Below, piece by piece: positions 11,552 through 21,721 of a DNA stretch of 64,000 nt. The notes under the pieces are model-generated. The model was not told the DNA's origin and ran no database searches. It saw only the letters and a list, made by a program, of their open reading frames with translations. Made by a program: the position numbers and the translations under genes. Each line of letters starts with the position of its first letter. Positions within the stretch are counted from its first letter, which is position 1. This DNA comes from Ridgeia piscesae (taxonomy: Eukaryota > Annelida > Polychaeta > Sabellida > Siboglinidae), in NCBI GenBank assembly GCA_025642075.2, contig JAODUO010000529.1, forward strand, positions 348,501-412,500, in the 5' to 3' direction.

Positions 11552-11672
11552 TGTTACGTAGAGCACGCGACCAGTGGATGATCGATCCTTGTGAACAATC
11601 CCCTTCAGTTCTACGGTTGTTACGTAAACGACGTCTTACGCCACCGTCACTGTCGGTCCAGAAACAAGCAAG

Positions 11673-12560
11673 ATGCGATCTTATGGCTTTCGTTTCGCAC
11701 TTTACGCGTTAATGATTGGTGTGTTACTGGCACCGTGTGTGTCTTTTAATACGCCACGACATATTCCCGATGGAGTGCTGGTTACTGGTGGTACGGCTAT
11801 CCAGCGACAAGCAGCTTCTTGGAGTGTTTATATCACTCTTGAGGCTCCGACATTCAATTTTAATTGGGTGTCGGCTGTCACACGAATTCAAACTGTGATT
11901 GACCAGCTGGTGGCTGTCCACCGGGCAACGAATGCGTCTCGTTCATCGTGGGCTCAACGCCTTACGGACCTCACAGCTACGTTTACATCCTCGGCTCGAT
12001 GGGACGCGTCTTTACGCGAAAAACGTGCGTTGTTTGATCTGGGAGATGACATTCTCCGTAAAATCTTTGGAGTTGCCACGGAACGTCAAGTCGCTGAAGT
12101 TCGCCGTTGGATCGAGCGGGTACGTCATGATGAATTACATGTAGTGCACGACATGAATCATCTGATCACACTCGTTAATCATACGTATACCATCACTCGT
12201 GTGAACCGTCAGCATATTCGGGAATTAGAACAATACGTTTCTAAATTAGAACATCACGTCATGACTTGGATGACTGCGTTTGGTCGCGACTTTGATCGTC
12301 GACTGAATGTTCTCACCGCTTGTCTGAACATTGATGAAGCTATAAGTGGACTGATCAGTTTGCATAATAGATGGCTTCGACAAATGGCCACTTATGACCA
12401 ACAGTGGGACTCCTTAGAATCAGGACGTTTAACGGAAGTGATTTTAGCGCCGGCAGAACTAGCAAAGATTGTACGCGAAGGTAATTCATTGGGATTTTCA
12501 AGCCCATATTTGGCCCCATATATAACAACAATGGACTACGTTGTCCTAGGGGTGTTCTAA
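11673..12560 (+). pseudogene. gypsy envelope-like glycoprotein, N-terminal part
   Basis: This 295-codon frame starts with a hydrophobic signal-peptide-like segment (residues 7-25). A basic furin-type site REKR at residues 115-118 is followed directly by ALFDLGDDILRKIFG, the position and character of the fusion peptide in F-type (baculovirus F / errantivirus) envelopes. NAS and NHT sequons are present. The frame stops at 12560 well short of the membrane anchor, which lies in a different downstream frame, so the gene is broken between about 12530 and 12745. Confidence 0.75.
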
Positions 12561-12744
12561 CTAATGATGACTCTCATCGCAAACAATGTTTCGTTACAGT
12601 TAGGGGTAATGCGACGCCAAGTCACGATATACAGGAATTACAGGAAGGTACATTTGCTATTCTCTCACCGGGTGAACCATTTAAAATTAATGTTACTGTG
12701 CGGGGCAGGCGAGTATTACAGGTATTCTGCAGCCGGGTTTATCC

Positions 12745-13347
12745 GTGTTAACTGTTAAGCCAAGGTGTCGCATTAGCGGACAGTCTTGGACATTGCAACG
12801 TTTGTACAAGGCGACTTCCACTTTGGCCTGGAAGTTGCCAATTATCACTGTTCATCCTTTTAATTTGTCTACAACAGTTAGTCACACAGCCATTACCAAG
12901 CTTTTTCCTGCTGCAGCGTGGAAATCGTTGCCTGTCCTGCCAGATGTTAAATTACACACCTTTTTCGAAATGCAGGACGACGACAAATTTTCGGATATTA
13001 ATTGGGATGGTTATGTCGACAACTTACCTTTTCTGAATTTTGCCTTGTTACTCATGTTGTTCACCGTTGCGGGTGTCGGCGTCTATTTCTATCTAGGACG
13101 TCCAACATTTTGTCTAACCGGTATTATAGTCCGACTCCTCAGGACACGCCCTTGTCTGCAGATACCACGTCTGCCACCGATCACACTCTTCCTGTCGGCT
13201 CCGCTCCACAGACGCTCCGAGCGGGGGATACTGTTCTTTTGCCAGGGGAACCTTCCTCTAGTTTTTTCGCTCTGGGTAGCGCGGCTACTCAATCTAACGG
13301 ACGTCATGTCCATTAGAACGCCAGGCCTGGCTAACTCAATAGTCTAA
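12745..13347 (+). pseudogene. gypsy envelope-like glycoprotein, membrane-anchor part
   Basis: A second frame continues the envelope region. A hydrophobic span, FLNFALLLMLFTVAGVGVY (about residues 95-115), is preceded by an acidic stretch (FEMQDDDKFSDINWDG), as expected of the anchor of a class I-like envelope. It is separated from the N-terminal part by at least one frameshift, so the copy cannot make a full-length envelope. Confidence 0.65.
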
Positions 13348-13873
13348 GGGCCCTTTGCGCATAATTGGTTATTGCATCGATTTGTTTGAAGTTTGTGTGT
13401 TAATTCCTGTGTATATCGATGTTTTGTTTTACTACTTAGTATTATTGTTGTAGGACGCCGATTGTCTTGACTGTCACAGTCTCTCTGCTAGGCTGTGCTG
13501 ATCGTGTCCCTACGCTCTTGCTATATTATGTGTGGTGTTTGTATAAGTAATTGGTTACGCTTGATTACGATTTTAATGACTATCATTTGGATTGTCGGTT
13601 TTACTTGCATGCATATTGAGAGTATGTCTTTTGCTTACAGTTTATTTGGTGTTCTTCGATATTTAATTTAAACCGGCCGGTTAAATTAATATCATTATAT
13701 ACTCTCAATGTTGGTTGGCATGCTTACATATATTAGTTTGTGTTGTATGGCTTGTGTATTATTAGCCTTTTTGTGCTTGGCCATTCCTATGTGCAGGTAG
13801 TTGCTTCTCTATATTCTATTCCTTCCGCTTCTTGGTTTCTTCTCCTGACGTGAATCCAGAGGATTCACTTTTG
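13348..13873 (+). other. Non-coding tract between env and the polypurine tract
   Basis: No coding signal was seen. The tract contains the inverted repeat at 13606-13722. It is presumably part of the retroelement's 3' untranslated region. Confidence 0.5.
13606..13722. repeat. Large imperfect hairpin in the retroelement 3' region
   Basis: The arm gcatgcatattgagagtat (13606-13624) is complementary to the segment ending at 13722 (atactctcaatgttggttggcatgc). The central part is a near-perfect palindrome, gatatttaatttaaaccgg with ccggttaaattaatatc (13659-13693). Confidence 0.75.
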
Positions 13874-13886
13874 TTAGGGGGGGAGA
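13874..13886 (+). promoter_or_regulatory. Polypurine tract
   Basis: ttagggggggaga immediately precedes the TG that begins the LTR. This is the expected site of plus-strand primer formation in LTR retroelements. Confidence 0.8.
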
Positions 13887-14697
13887 TGTAAGAATCGCAA
13901 GGATATATTTTGAAGCAGAGATATGAAAGCACTATAGGAAGCAAGACACAATAAGTCGTAGATAGCTGGACTAGTGGCTGCAGGTTATTAGTGACGATAA
14001 TGGGTTGCTATTCTTGTTGGCCGTAGGCGGCACTGCTGGGAGGGTCAGTAGTGCTATTCTAGTTGGCCTTAGACGCACTATAGGAAGAAGCACAGCCAAA
14101 CTATTATTATCTCTCGGACCTACCGAGAGGGGAGTCCGAGCCTTGTCCGAAGCTTAGCCAGAGAGTTGCGCAGATAGCCTAACTAAATAAGGAAATGCAT
14201 GTCTAGTTAGTGACTGCCTCTTGGCAGATAGGATATAAGCCTAGGGAAGGAAGAGACGGAAAGAGAGAAAAGAAGAGATGGAAGATGTTTGTACTGTGTA
14301 TTGGGAGGAAATTAAAAACGTGTTTGCTACCAAGCCGAACTTGGACTTCTGCAGTTATTGAATCTTGAAGAGACACTACACTGCTTGTGTGTTGTGGTGA
14401 GTTGCGATGGTGGCCGATCCTGCAGTAGGTCGCTAGATGTAACTACCTGACATGCGAGTAGTGTAAACCAGCCGCAACCGATACCTCTAAGGTGGAGTAT
14501 TGCGTAACACTCATTAGGGGCTAGGTTGAGGACATCATACTATGTTAAAGTCTCGGTAAAGTCTATTGCCAACGCAATGTATATCTTTTGAAATTATGTA
14601 TACGAACGTGAACTTCAATTTGTGAATAAAATATCCGAGATCGAACCTGGAACAAGCGTTTGTCACTCTACCCTGAATCGGGGGTTAAACCGATTCT
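13887..14697 (+). repeat. 3' LTR of the gypsy element (right border approximate)
   Basis: The LTR begins TGTAAGAATCG right after the polypurine tract. A TATA-like gatataag lies at about 14230 and AATAAA at 14625-14630. At 14691-14697 CGATTCT is the inverse complement of the AGAATCG near the start, which suggests the end, although the expected terminal CA is not present. With no second LTR in the window the border cannot be verified. Confidence 0.55.
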
Positions 14698-15364
14698 GGC
14701 GAGCGCACACGAGAAGAGCGTGATACACACCAACGCACACACACTCACACATATCCTGCGGAGTGACTTCCCCCGCGCACGCGTCCCAAGGGGGGTCGTT
14801 CTCTACAACGCCTCCAATCCCAGACACAATTAGAATGGCGGGGAACGGAGGACCAATAACTAGATGCCTGATTCACATGGTCACAACGTGCAGAGGGTGT
14901 AAGGATGCCCGTGTAAGATTTTCCTTCCCAGTCCCACCCTTTCGCAAAGAAATTTGTCGTAATTCAAATAAGATTACATTAGGAATTCTCCACTTCTGTC
15001 GCTGGCTGCAACATAAGAGTTGACAGAGCAATGTCAATGTCATCATTCGCAACGTGCACGATGGCTAATGACTGTCAAATTGTCAACGTAATAGTTGCCC
15101 GGTTACTAGACTAGGGCCAAATTGCATTTATTTGGTTATTGGTTTTTTCTTGGTTTCACTGCCGCCCGGGTGAGTTGACCATGCTTTCCGTTTCCATTGT
15201 ATTTTTCCTTCCTCTCACTTTTCTCTCAATACGTTCTCTGTTAGCAGATCCAATTCATTCTATCTGTTGCTCTTTTTCTCCATTTTCTCCCACTCTTTCT
15301 AGGACATTATTAATGCACCGCCATTTTATCGAGTCGTTGTAACTGTCAGCCAGGAAGCATAGGA
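14698..15364. other. Unassigned sequence between gypsy LTR and LINE
   Basis: A CA-rich stretch (14725-14755) is followed by an 86-codon open frame at 14763-15023 with no recognised relatives. The remainder is T-rich non-coding sequence. Confidence 0.4.
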
Positions 15365-16635
15365 CTAAACAGTGATAATAACATATGTTTTGACAAATCA
15401 CTAGTATCCGAACATTTCAACAACTACTTTACTAATGTAGCCTCAAGACTGGTTGACCAACTTCCACAAAGTAATGGTATATATGAGAAGCAACATTTTC
15501 AAGACTTCTACATGTCACTGGGTGTAACCAGCAATAGCTTCTGTTTTAGTAAAGTCAGTGAGAAAACCGTACTCAGTATTTTATGCAAACTGAACTCGAG
15601 CAAGGCAACTGGAATGGACCCATTGTCACCCAGATTCATTAAGGATGGTGCCAAGCTCATTGAGTCTCCTTTGATACATATTTTAAATATATCATTGTCC
15701 ACCAGCGAAATCCCGGTAAATCTTAAATCTGCAAAAGTGATGCCCATTTACAAAAAGAATACTAAAATGGAAGCCGGTAATTACAGACCGATCTCGATTT
15801 TAAATAAGATCTCAAAATTATTTGAAAGGATTGTTTATCAACAATTGAATAAGTATCTCCAAACACATCATCTACTGTATGAACATCAGTCTGGCTTTAG
15901 ATCTACCGAACCATGTTAAATATCACTCACTGACTTCCTAAAACAGGAGCAAGATAAAGGTAATTACATAGGTATGGTGCTACTTGATATTCAGAAGGCA
16001 TTTGATACGGTAAATCATAAGATTATGCTTCAAAAACTCGAAACAATAGGACTTCACAAATCTGCCATAGTCTGGTTTAAATCATATTTATGTGAACGAC
16101 AACAATCAATTTAAATTAATGAAACTATATCGAAACCTATGACGGTCACATGTGGTGTCACACAAGGTTAAATTCTGGGACCTTTATTATTTATAATATA
16201 CATTAATGATATTTCCACGGCCGTTCGCTGCAAACTTCTTTTGTATGCTGATGATTCAGCTCTTTTAGTTTCAGGTAAAAACACCCAATTGATCCAAGAA
16301 AGTCTTTCCTCAGAGCTCGAGGCAGCCAGAGAGTGGTTAATTAATAAAAATTGTCCCTCCATCTAGGGAAAATCGAATCTATTCTTTTTGGATCAAAACG
16401 TAAACTTCATACCTGTAGTTCTATTCAGGTGAAATGTGCTGGCACCACATTGACATGTCAAACACATGTTAAATATCTAGGTATAGAGTTAGATCAGTCT
16501 CTAACTGGAGAAAGAGTGGCTGATAAGATTATTTGTAAGTCAAATGCCAAATTTAAATTCTTGTATAGACAAACAAAAATGTCAACATGAAAACAAAAGA
16601 CGTCTTACCTCAGCCTTAATACTATGTCATTTTGA
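15365..16635 (+). mobile_element. LINE reverse transcriptase pseudogene
   Basis: The plus-strand frames give, in order, an EN-RT linker (EHFNNYFTNVA), LNSSKATGMDPLSPRFIKDG, NYRPISILNKISKLFERIVY, HQSGFRSTEPC, LLDIQKAFDTVNH, a GVTQG motif and LLYADDSALL (about 16240-16270), then VKYLGIELD. These are motifs 0 to 7 of a jockey/CR1-type LINE reverse transcriptase. In-frame stops occur near 15917, 16111, 16168 and 16363. The endonuclease is absent and the 3' end runs into a (GT)n array, so it is a dead 5'-truncated copy. Confidence 0.9.
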
Positions 16636-16640
16636 CTATG

Positions 16641-16814
<174 letters not shown>

Positions 16815-16849
16815 TTATATATATCGAGAGTTTGCTTGTTTGTCGGATG

Positions 16850-16883
16850 GACCCTCCAATGCAAAATCCTGGCTACGCCACTG
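16850..16883 (-). mobile_element. hAT-like terminal inverted repeat, right end candidate
   Basis: The sequence ending ctggctacgccactg is the inverse complement of CAGTGGCGTAGCCAG, matching the candidate left end at 9096. See that entry for the flanking 8-mers. Confidence 0.35.
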
Positions 16884-18112
16884 TTTTCTAACATCTTTAA
16901 AGGCAATATTGTGAAAAGGGGAATTACAGTAATCTAGTCTACCGGTAACGAGCACAGTTGCAGTAGCCTTTTGCAACAGAAAACGGCAAATATTGACGAA
17001 TAGGTCGTAAATATTAAGAACAGTTTCGACAAATATGAGAAAATGTGTTTACTGAAACTTAAATTCACGTCAAAAATGACAATTAAATGTCGTGTTGAAG
17101 GTGCATACAGACTTACTACACAACACCATCGATCTGTGTGTGCCAATATTAAGAAACTGTTTTATCTGCATTAAACCTTAAAGCGACATGATCAGTTCGT
17201 GGCTTTTTATTTTTTATTGCAAAACCATGTTAATCAGTATAAGTTATAACTATTGTAGCGTCCTGGCTGCCAATAAATGTTTTAACGAAACAGAACTGAC
17301 TTCGTAATGTTAAACGTCGAATGTTTATAAGAATCCCGACGCTGTCACTCAAATCGCCGCGTTGTCACTCAAATTCCGGAAGAGCGAGGTCGTGACCAGA
17401 CGGGGGCAGAGCTATATATGACGCTCGCAATCCATAATGGCGTACATGGTAACACAGTTTATCTTGTAAAAGTAACGTGGCATGACTAGTTATGCAGGAG
17501 ATAAAAAGCATAAGTTATTAAATAAAAAACATTCTACCATATAGGCATACATTAAATTCGTCATACAGACTAAATGGAAGTAAAATCACAACGTGGGATA
17601 CTAAGATAAATTGTTGTCTTTATTGTTATGTTATGTCCTAACATGTGAAGTGACACCCACATGTTTGGACTGACACCCACCCTTTGACCTTTAACAACTG
17701 GGACCCGCGTGCACCTGGCTGGGTGTGGCAGTTAGTTAATTAATTGTTATTGGCTACTAAGGTTTTCTAATAATACCTAGGATGTCTCTTGTCTGGTCTT
17801 ATGATGTGCACACAAGATATTACTACAAATATATATCATGTTTTTATAACAAATGTAACACCCCTGGAAAAACACACCCACCCATACAAATCGCATTCAC
17901 ATGACAACAACATTTATATACACGACACGGCAGCACGTGTAACCCGTCAACTTGTATTCACGTGATACTGCATCACGTGATCATGTATTTCCTTCAGGGC
18001 TTTTAGCCACGCCTACAATGGTTTCGAAAACGCCTCATGGTCGATGTGTACAGTGAGTAAGCGGTCCCTTACCACGTATATTTCAAAAACCAACTTGGGA
18101 CATGAAAACATC

Positions 18113-18181
<69 letters not shown>

Positions 18182-18379
18182 TAAATTATGAAATAAGTTT
18201 TGAAAAGGAGTAGATTTGAAGGTAAACACTAATAAGTGTCTACCCCTGTGAACACTTAAAAATAATAAGTGCCAATGCTTAGTATTAATTACAATTATGC
18301 GCTGACACTATAAATAAACACGTATACACAACAAAGATTCACTTGCCGTGATATCGATGTATGTTTACATGATATATTT
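16884..18379. other. Non-coding with interspersed repeat fragments
   Basis: No gene was seen. 17180-17290 (TTAAAG... then gttcgtggctttttat) matches 51041-51135. 17930-18070 in reverse orientation (gaggcgttttcgaaacc, tcacgtgat) matches 51200-51300. A short duplicated tgtcactcaaat lies at 17343-17385. Confidence 0.5.
18113..18180. repeat. (AATC)n microsatellite
   Basis: About 17 AATC units. Confidence 0.97.
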
Positions 18380-18720
18380 ACTTACGTGGTGGGCTTAGTG
18401 GTTCGCTACAAACAGAAGTGGAGATATCTGACAAGATTGAAAAGCTGTTTGTTAGGTATAGGTTGAATTTGAGAACAGTGAACTGGCAAAGTTGGTGATG
18501 CCACACTGACAGCAAATCCATGAGACTTGACTGTTTTGAAGGGCATTATATGCAACTGTTGACATTCCCATGCAGTCTACACGGTACTGTGAATGGCAGT
18601 GATCGCGGCATATCGCTCGCTGGTCCCATGTTGCTGCTTGTTTGCAGATGGCACAAGGGACTCTAGGCTTATGTGTACCAGGGTTTGGGTTAAGGTTACC
18701 AGCTTGCACATGAATTAAGA
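18380..18720 (-). mobile_element. LINE 5' fragment with degenerate 2A motif and PHD-like finger
   Basis: The minus-strand frame begins AGNLNPNPGT, a degenerate version of the D-[VI]-x-x-N-P-G-P 2A-like motif. It continues with a cysteine-rich finger (CAICKQAATW ... CRDHCHSQYRVDC ... WICCQCG) as in the PHD-like N-terminus of many invertebrate LINEs. The 2A-critical Asp and the final Pro are lost. The ending (ILSDISTSVCSEPLSPPR) resembles LINE sequence just after the finger. Confidence 0.65.
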
Positions 18721-18821
18721 TGGCAAAGAACGTTGGATGGTTTTTGGATTTCCATCCTGCTGTGGTGTTTGTTGATGCTGGAAAGTAGTTTTACTCAACT
18801 CAAAGACTGATGAGGATTGGC

Positions 18822-19202
18822 AGTAGGGAAGACCGGGGCTAGTTGTAACAAAAACAACACATTTCAGGATTGCGGGTACGTTTCTTAACCGGTCGAAACG
18901 TTTGTCATGCCAAAGGGTCCTCACATATCTCCCGCAGATAATTGGTGCATAATTAAATGCCTGGCTTATTGCATATTTGTTGCATAATGAGTTATATGAG
19001 GTGTCCTAAAGTGTTACAAGTTACCCCAGTACGGTAGTACCTCTTTTCTCTTAAAATGGTGTAACTTTATGGCATGACATGCGAGCTCACATCTATTGAT
19101 GAATATGCTGTCGTCTTGCAGAAAAAATTGTATCAGCAGTTTTGTCTACAAGCCCTCTGTTACAACTTACCCGTGTTACAGCTAGCCCCGGTCTCCCCTA
19201 CT
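18822..19202. mobile_element. MITE with about 25-bp terminal inverted repeats
   Basis: The left end, agtagggaagaccggggcta then gttgtaaca, is matched in inverse complement by the right end, ttacagctagccccggtctc then ccctact. Only about three mismatches fall within 25 bp. The element is 381 bp with no coding capacity. A TA (or CTA/TAG) duplication at the ends suggests a TA-targeting family. Confidence 0.8.
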
Positions 19203-19639
19203 AGTCAAAACGTCGACTACAGTTTTCATAGGTTTCCTTTTCTGTCCTGCGTGTTAACCCACATACTAGTAATATGCAGGTGACACAGTAGTTCATCTTG
19301 GATTTGAGCGGGGCAATCTCAGTGCGTGAAGAAGAAGACGAATTTGTTTTTATTTGACCAGTGTTTCAAAACAATACACACATACACATTATCCATGTCA
19401 CAAATAAATAATCAGAACAAAACAAAGATAAAAATCACAGCAAACATGGTAATAATGCGTACAATTAACAATACAACCTAGGGTCAGGAGACTCCTCTAA
19501 GACCGGGCTAGTCGCTATCGAGGAGCCGCCTCTCACGAAATTTTACGTACAGAATAATTTCTTCATCTAGAACAAATTCTTCCAGAAAAAAAATCACCAA
19601 ACAAGCAAAACATAATATGAAGATGCATGTGCGCAGCTG
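19203..19639. other. Non-coding, nothing recognised
   Basis: No gene or repeat was identified. It may include the 3' tail of the minus-strand LINE that follows. Confidence 0.4.
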
Positions 19640-21340
19640 ACATGATTTATATCTCAAGGCACTGTTTAAATATAAATACTGAATGAAGTTGGTTTTAGAT
19701 TCTTAATTTTGCATACATACATAGTAGTTTTGTCTAGTTCTTCATAACTTTGTAAGAAATACAGTTTAACGTACTTTACAAATCCATGTGTACTGTGTGA
19801 CATAAGTTTTTCTTTCACTATTTCAGGAAGGTTGTTTAATAATAGTGGCAAATTATGTCTGAGACATTTCTTTGCAAAATGATGATTAATTTGATAAATG
19901 TATATTTTATTTTGTCTCTTGTGTCAAGACCATGTACCTCATATTTAAACACAAACGTCCAATTTTGTAAATAGCAAGGTAAGTCATTGTGTAGATATTT
20001 ATAGTAAATTTTTTATTGTTGTAATTTAAGGATGTCATCATCTGTAATTACTGAAAACCGTTGTCTCACCTTTTTTATAGACTGGAATTATCTTTGCAAT
20101 TTTTACTTTATCAGGGAATATTCCTGTTGTTAATACTTGATTTATTAATAATGTTAAAGATTTGGTTAGTGCTGGTTCAAGAATATTTTGTAATTTAGTG
20201 GAGAGTCCATCATATCCACAGCTACTTTTGTTAGGTAAATTGATTAGTGTCCTCTTTATAATATCTTCTTCAACTTAGCTAAATGTGAAGTTTCTGTCTA
20301 CTATTTTATTTAGATAATATGTATGTTCACGAGCGCCTTCATATTACTTGCCAGATTACTACCTATATTAGTAAAAAAATCATTGAATTTGTTTACAATT
20401 TCTGATTTATCTCTCACAATAGAATCAGAGTCTTTAAAATATATGGGAAATAATTTTTTAGATTTATGTCTAGACATGATTTCATTTATAGTTTTCCAAG
20501 TGTTTTTTATATCAAATTTAAAATGATTCAAACATTTGTCATAATAGAGTTGTTTTGCTTGACGAAAACTTGTTTTTAAAATGCTATTGTACGTTTTTAA
20601 TTTGTCCAATAATATGGCATATTCGGAAGATTCAGAATTAGTGAGTTTTATTTGTTTGTAAAGTTTATCTCTGTATCTTATTGAGGTTAGCAGTCATATA
20701 TTTATTTTTAGCTTGGTAGATTTCATATATGATAATATTATAATTATAGTTTGGATCAGTATTTGGGTTTGTGTCTAATTTTGTGTATATCTCAGAAGAG
20801 TGAATTTAATTTTTACCTTTTAACATAGCCTCTTTATTTTGTACATTAACTTGTATGAATTTTGTAGTATGATCCTCTTTAAGAGTGGTATTCACAAACA
20901 TAAAATATGGCTGATGATCATAATTTGTTTAATTAATATTCCTGCTGTACTTTGAAAAATGCGTTTTGTTAAATTACAAAAGAAGTTGTCAATACGTGTA
21001 CCAGTGCTTGTTGTGAACCTTGTAGGAAGAGTAATTTGGGTGAAGTGACTGAATGAAGTTAACATATCAAAGAACGTGCCACAGTGTTCTTGCTAATTTA
21101 TTTTAACATATTTATTTTGTAACCCCCTGCAAGTATAACACTGTTGTTTTGGTGACATGGCAAAGTTGATATGACCATTGAAAATTCATTGATGAATTTG
21201 TTATAATTTTCCGTTGAGGGCCTTGCATGGTGGAAGGTAAATGTTTCCTAGAATGACTGGTTGCGATAATCCTCCTCCAGTTATTTGAATTAGTTGACCC
21301 TCCCAATGTTCATATGTATTCAAATTCATCTTGACAATCA
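19640..21340 (-). mobile_element. LINE with internal deletion (family A)
   Basis: Reading leftwards on the minus strand: the end of an endonuclease (NIYLPPCKA about 21230, TLPTRFTTSTGT about 21030, which normally precedes the D-N-F-F block), then an EN-RT linker frame at 20310-20609 (KTSFRQAKQLYYDKCLNHFK, FNDFFTNIGSNLASNM). The RT start follows (SCGYDGLSTKLQ about 20215, IFPDKVKIAKIIPVYKKG about 20090). After this the RT palm is missing and the sequence jumps to the C-terminal tail (PLLLNNLPEIVKEKL, 19800-19851). It shares sequence with the plus-strand copy at 39340-40480. Confidence 0.85.
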
Positions 21341-21364
21341 GGAACACTACATACATTTTACAGG

Positions 21365-21721
21365 ATGTTTTACCTAAGTGTGGTTTTTCTCGTGATTGCT
21401 TTTGGAGATATTAAAAACAGTACAGATAACCATTGTAAAACTCCACATGAAATTTTGATAAATAGATCAGTACCAGAAATTGCCCTCATCAAGGCATTAT
21501 CCATCAACTTGCATCACAAACCAAGGTCACCCAGAGCAAACTCCAACAAATTCCCACAATACTTCATGTTATATCTTCTTGTTCTGGCAAATGACATTGA
21601 ACTAAATCCTGGCCCCAGAGCACACAAATACCCTTGTGGTGTATGTCAAAAACCTGTGACATGGAAACACAAAGCAATTTGTTGTGATACTTGTAACACT
21701 TGGTTCCACACACAGCATTAG
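21365..21721 (+). CDS. LINE N-terminal frame: hydrophobic leader, 2A-like motif, PHD-like finger
   Basis: This is a 118-codon frame. Residues 1-15 are hydrophobic ([15 protein letters not shown]). Residues 77-84 are DIELNPGP, matching the D-x-E-x-N-P-G-P consensus at which ribosomes skip the last Gly-Pro bond. Residues 91-115 begin a zinc finger ([18 protein letters not shown]). The frame is cut by TAG at 21719-21721, and the second half of the finger (WNCLICG) lies in the next frame from 21740. 2A-like sequences at the start of invertebrate non-LTR elements are known; activity here is inferred from the motif. Confidence 0.75.
   Translation: MFYLSVVFLVIAFGDIKNSTDNHCKTPHEILINRSVPEIALIKALSINLHHKPRSPRANSNKFPQYFMLYLLVLANDIELNPGPRAHKYPCGVCQKPVTWKHKAICCDTCNTWFHTQH

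Larger units (their letters stand above)
9200..14697 (+). mobile_element. Ty3/gypsy retrotransposon with envelope gene, 5' truncated
   Basis: In order: the end of a reverse transcriptase, RNase H, integrase, an envelope-like gene, a polypurine tract and one LTR. The 5' LTR, gag, protease and the first half of RT are absent. Domain order and the env position after pol match errantivirus-like (Metaviridae) elements. The env copy is frameshifted, so the element is a defective endogenous copy. Confidence 0.85.

Noticed and set aside
12560..12745. Programmed frameshift joining the two envelope frames
   Set aside because: No slippery heptamer was evident and other parts of the element are decayed, so ordinary mutation is more likely.
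14697..14712. tggcgagcgcacac as a primer-binding site after an LTR
   Set aside because: It would imply a second element starting here, but no gag-like coding follows and no tRNA complement can be confirmed.
14763..15023. 86-codon frame after the gypsy LTR as a gag or host protein
   Set aside because: No recognisable motif such as a CCHC knuckle or major homology region; left as unassigned.
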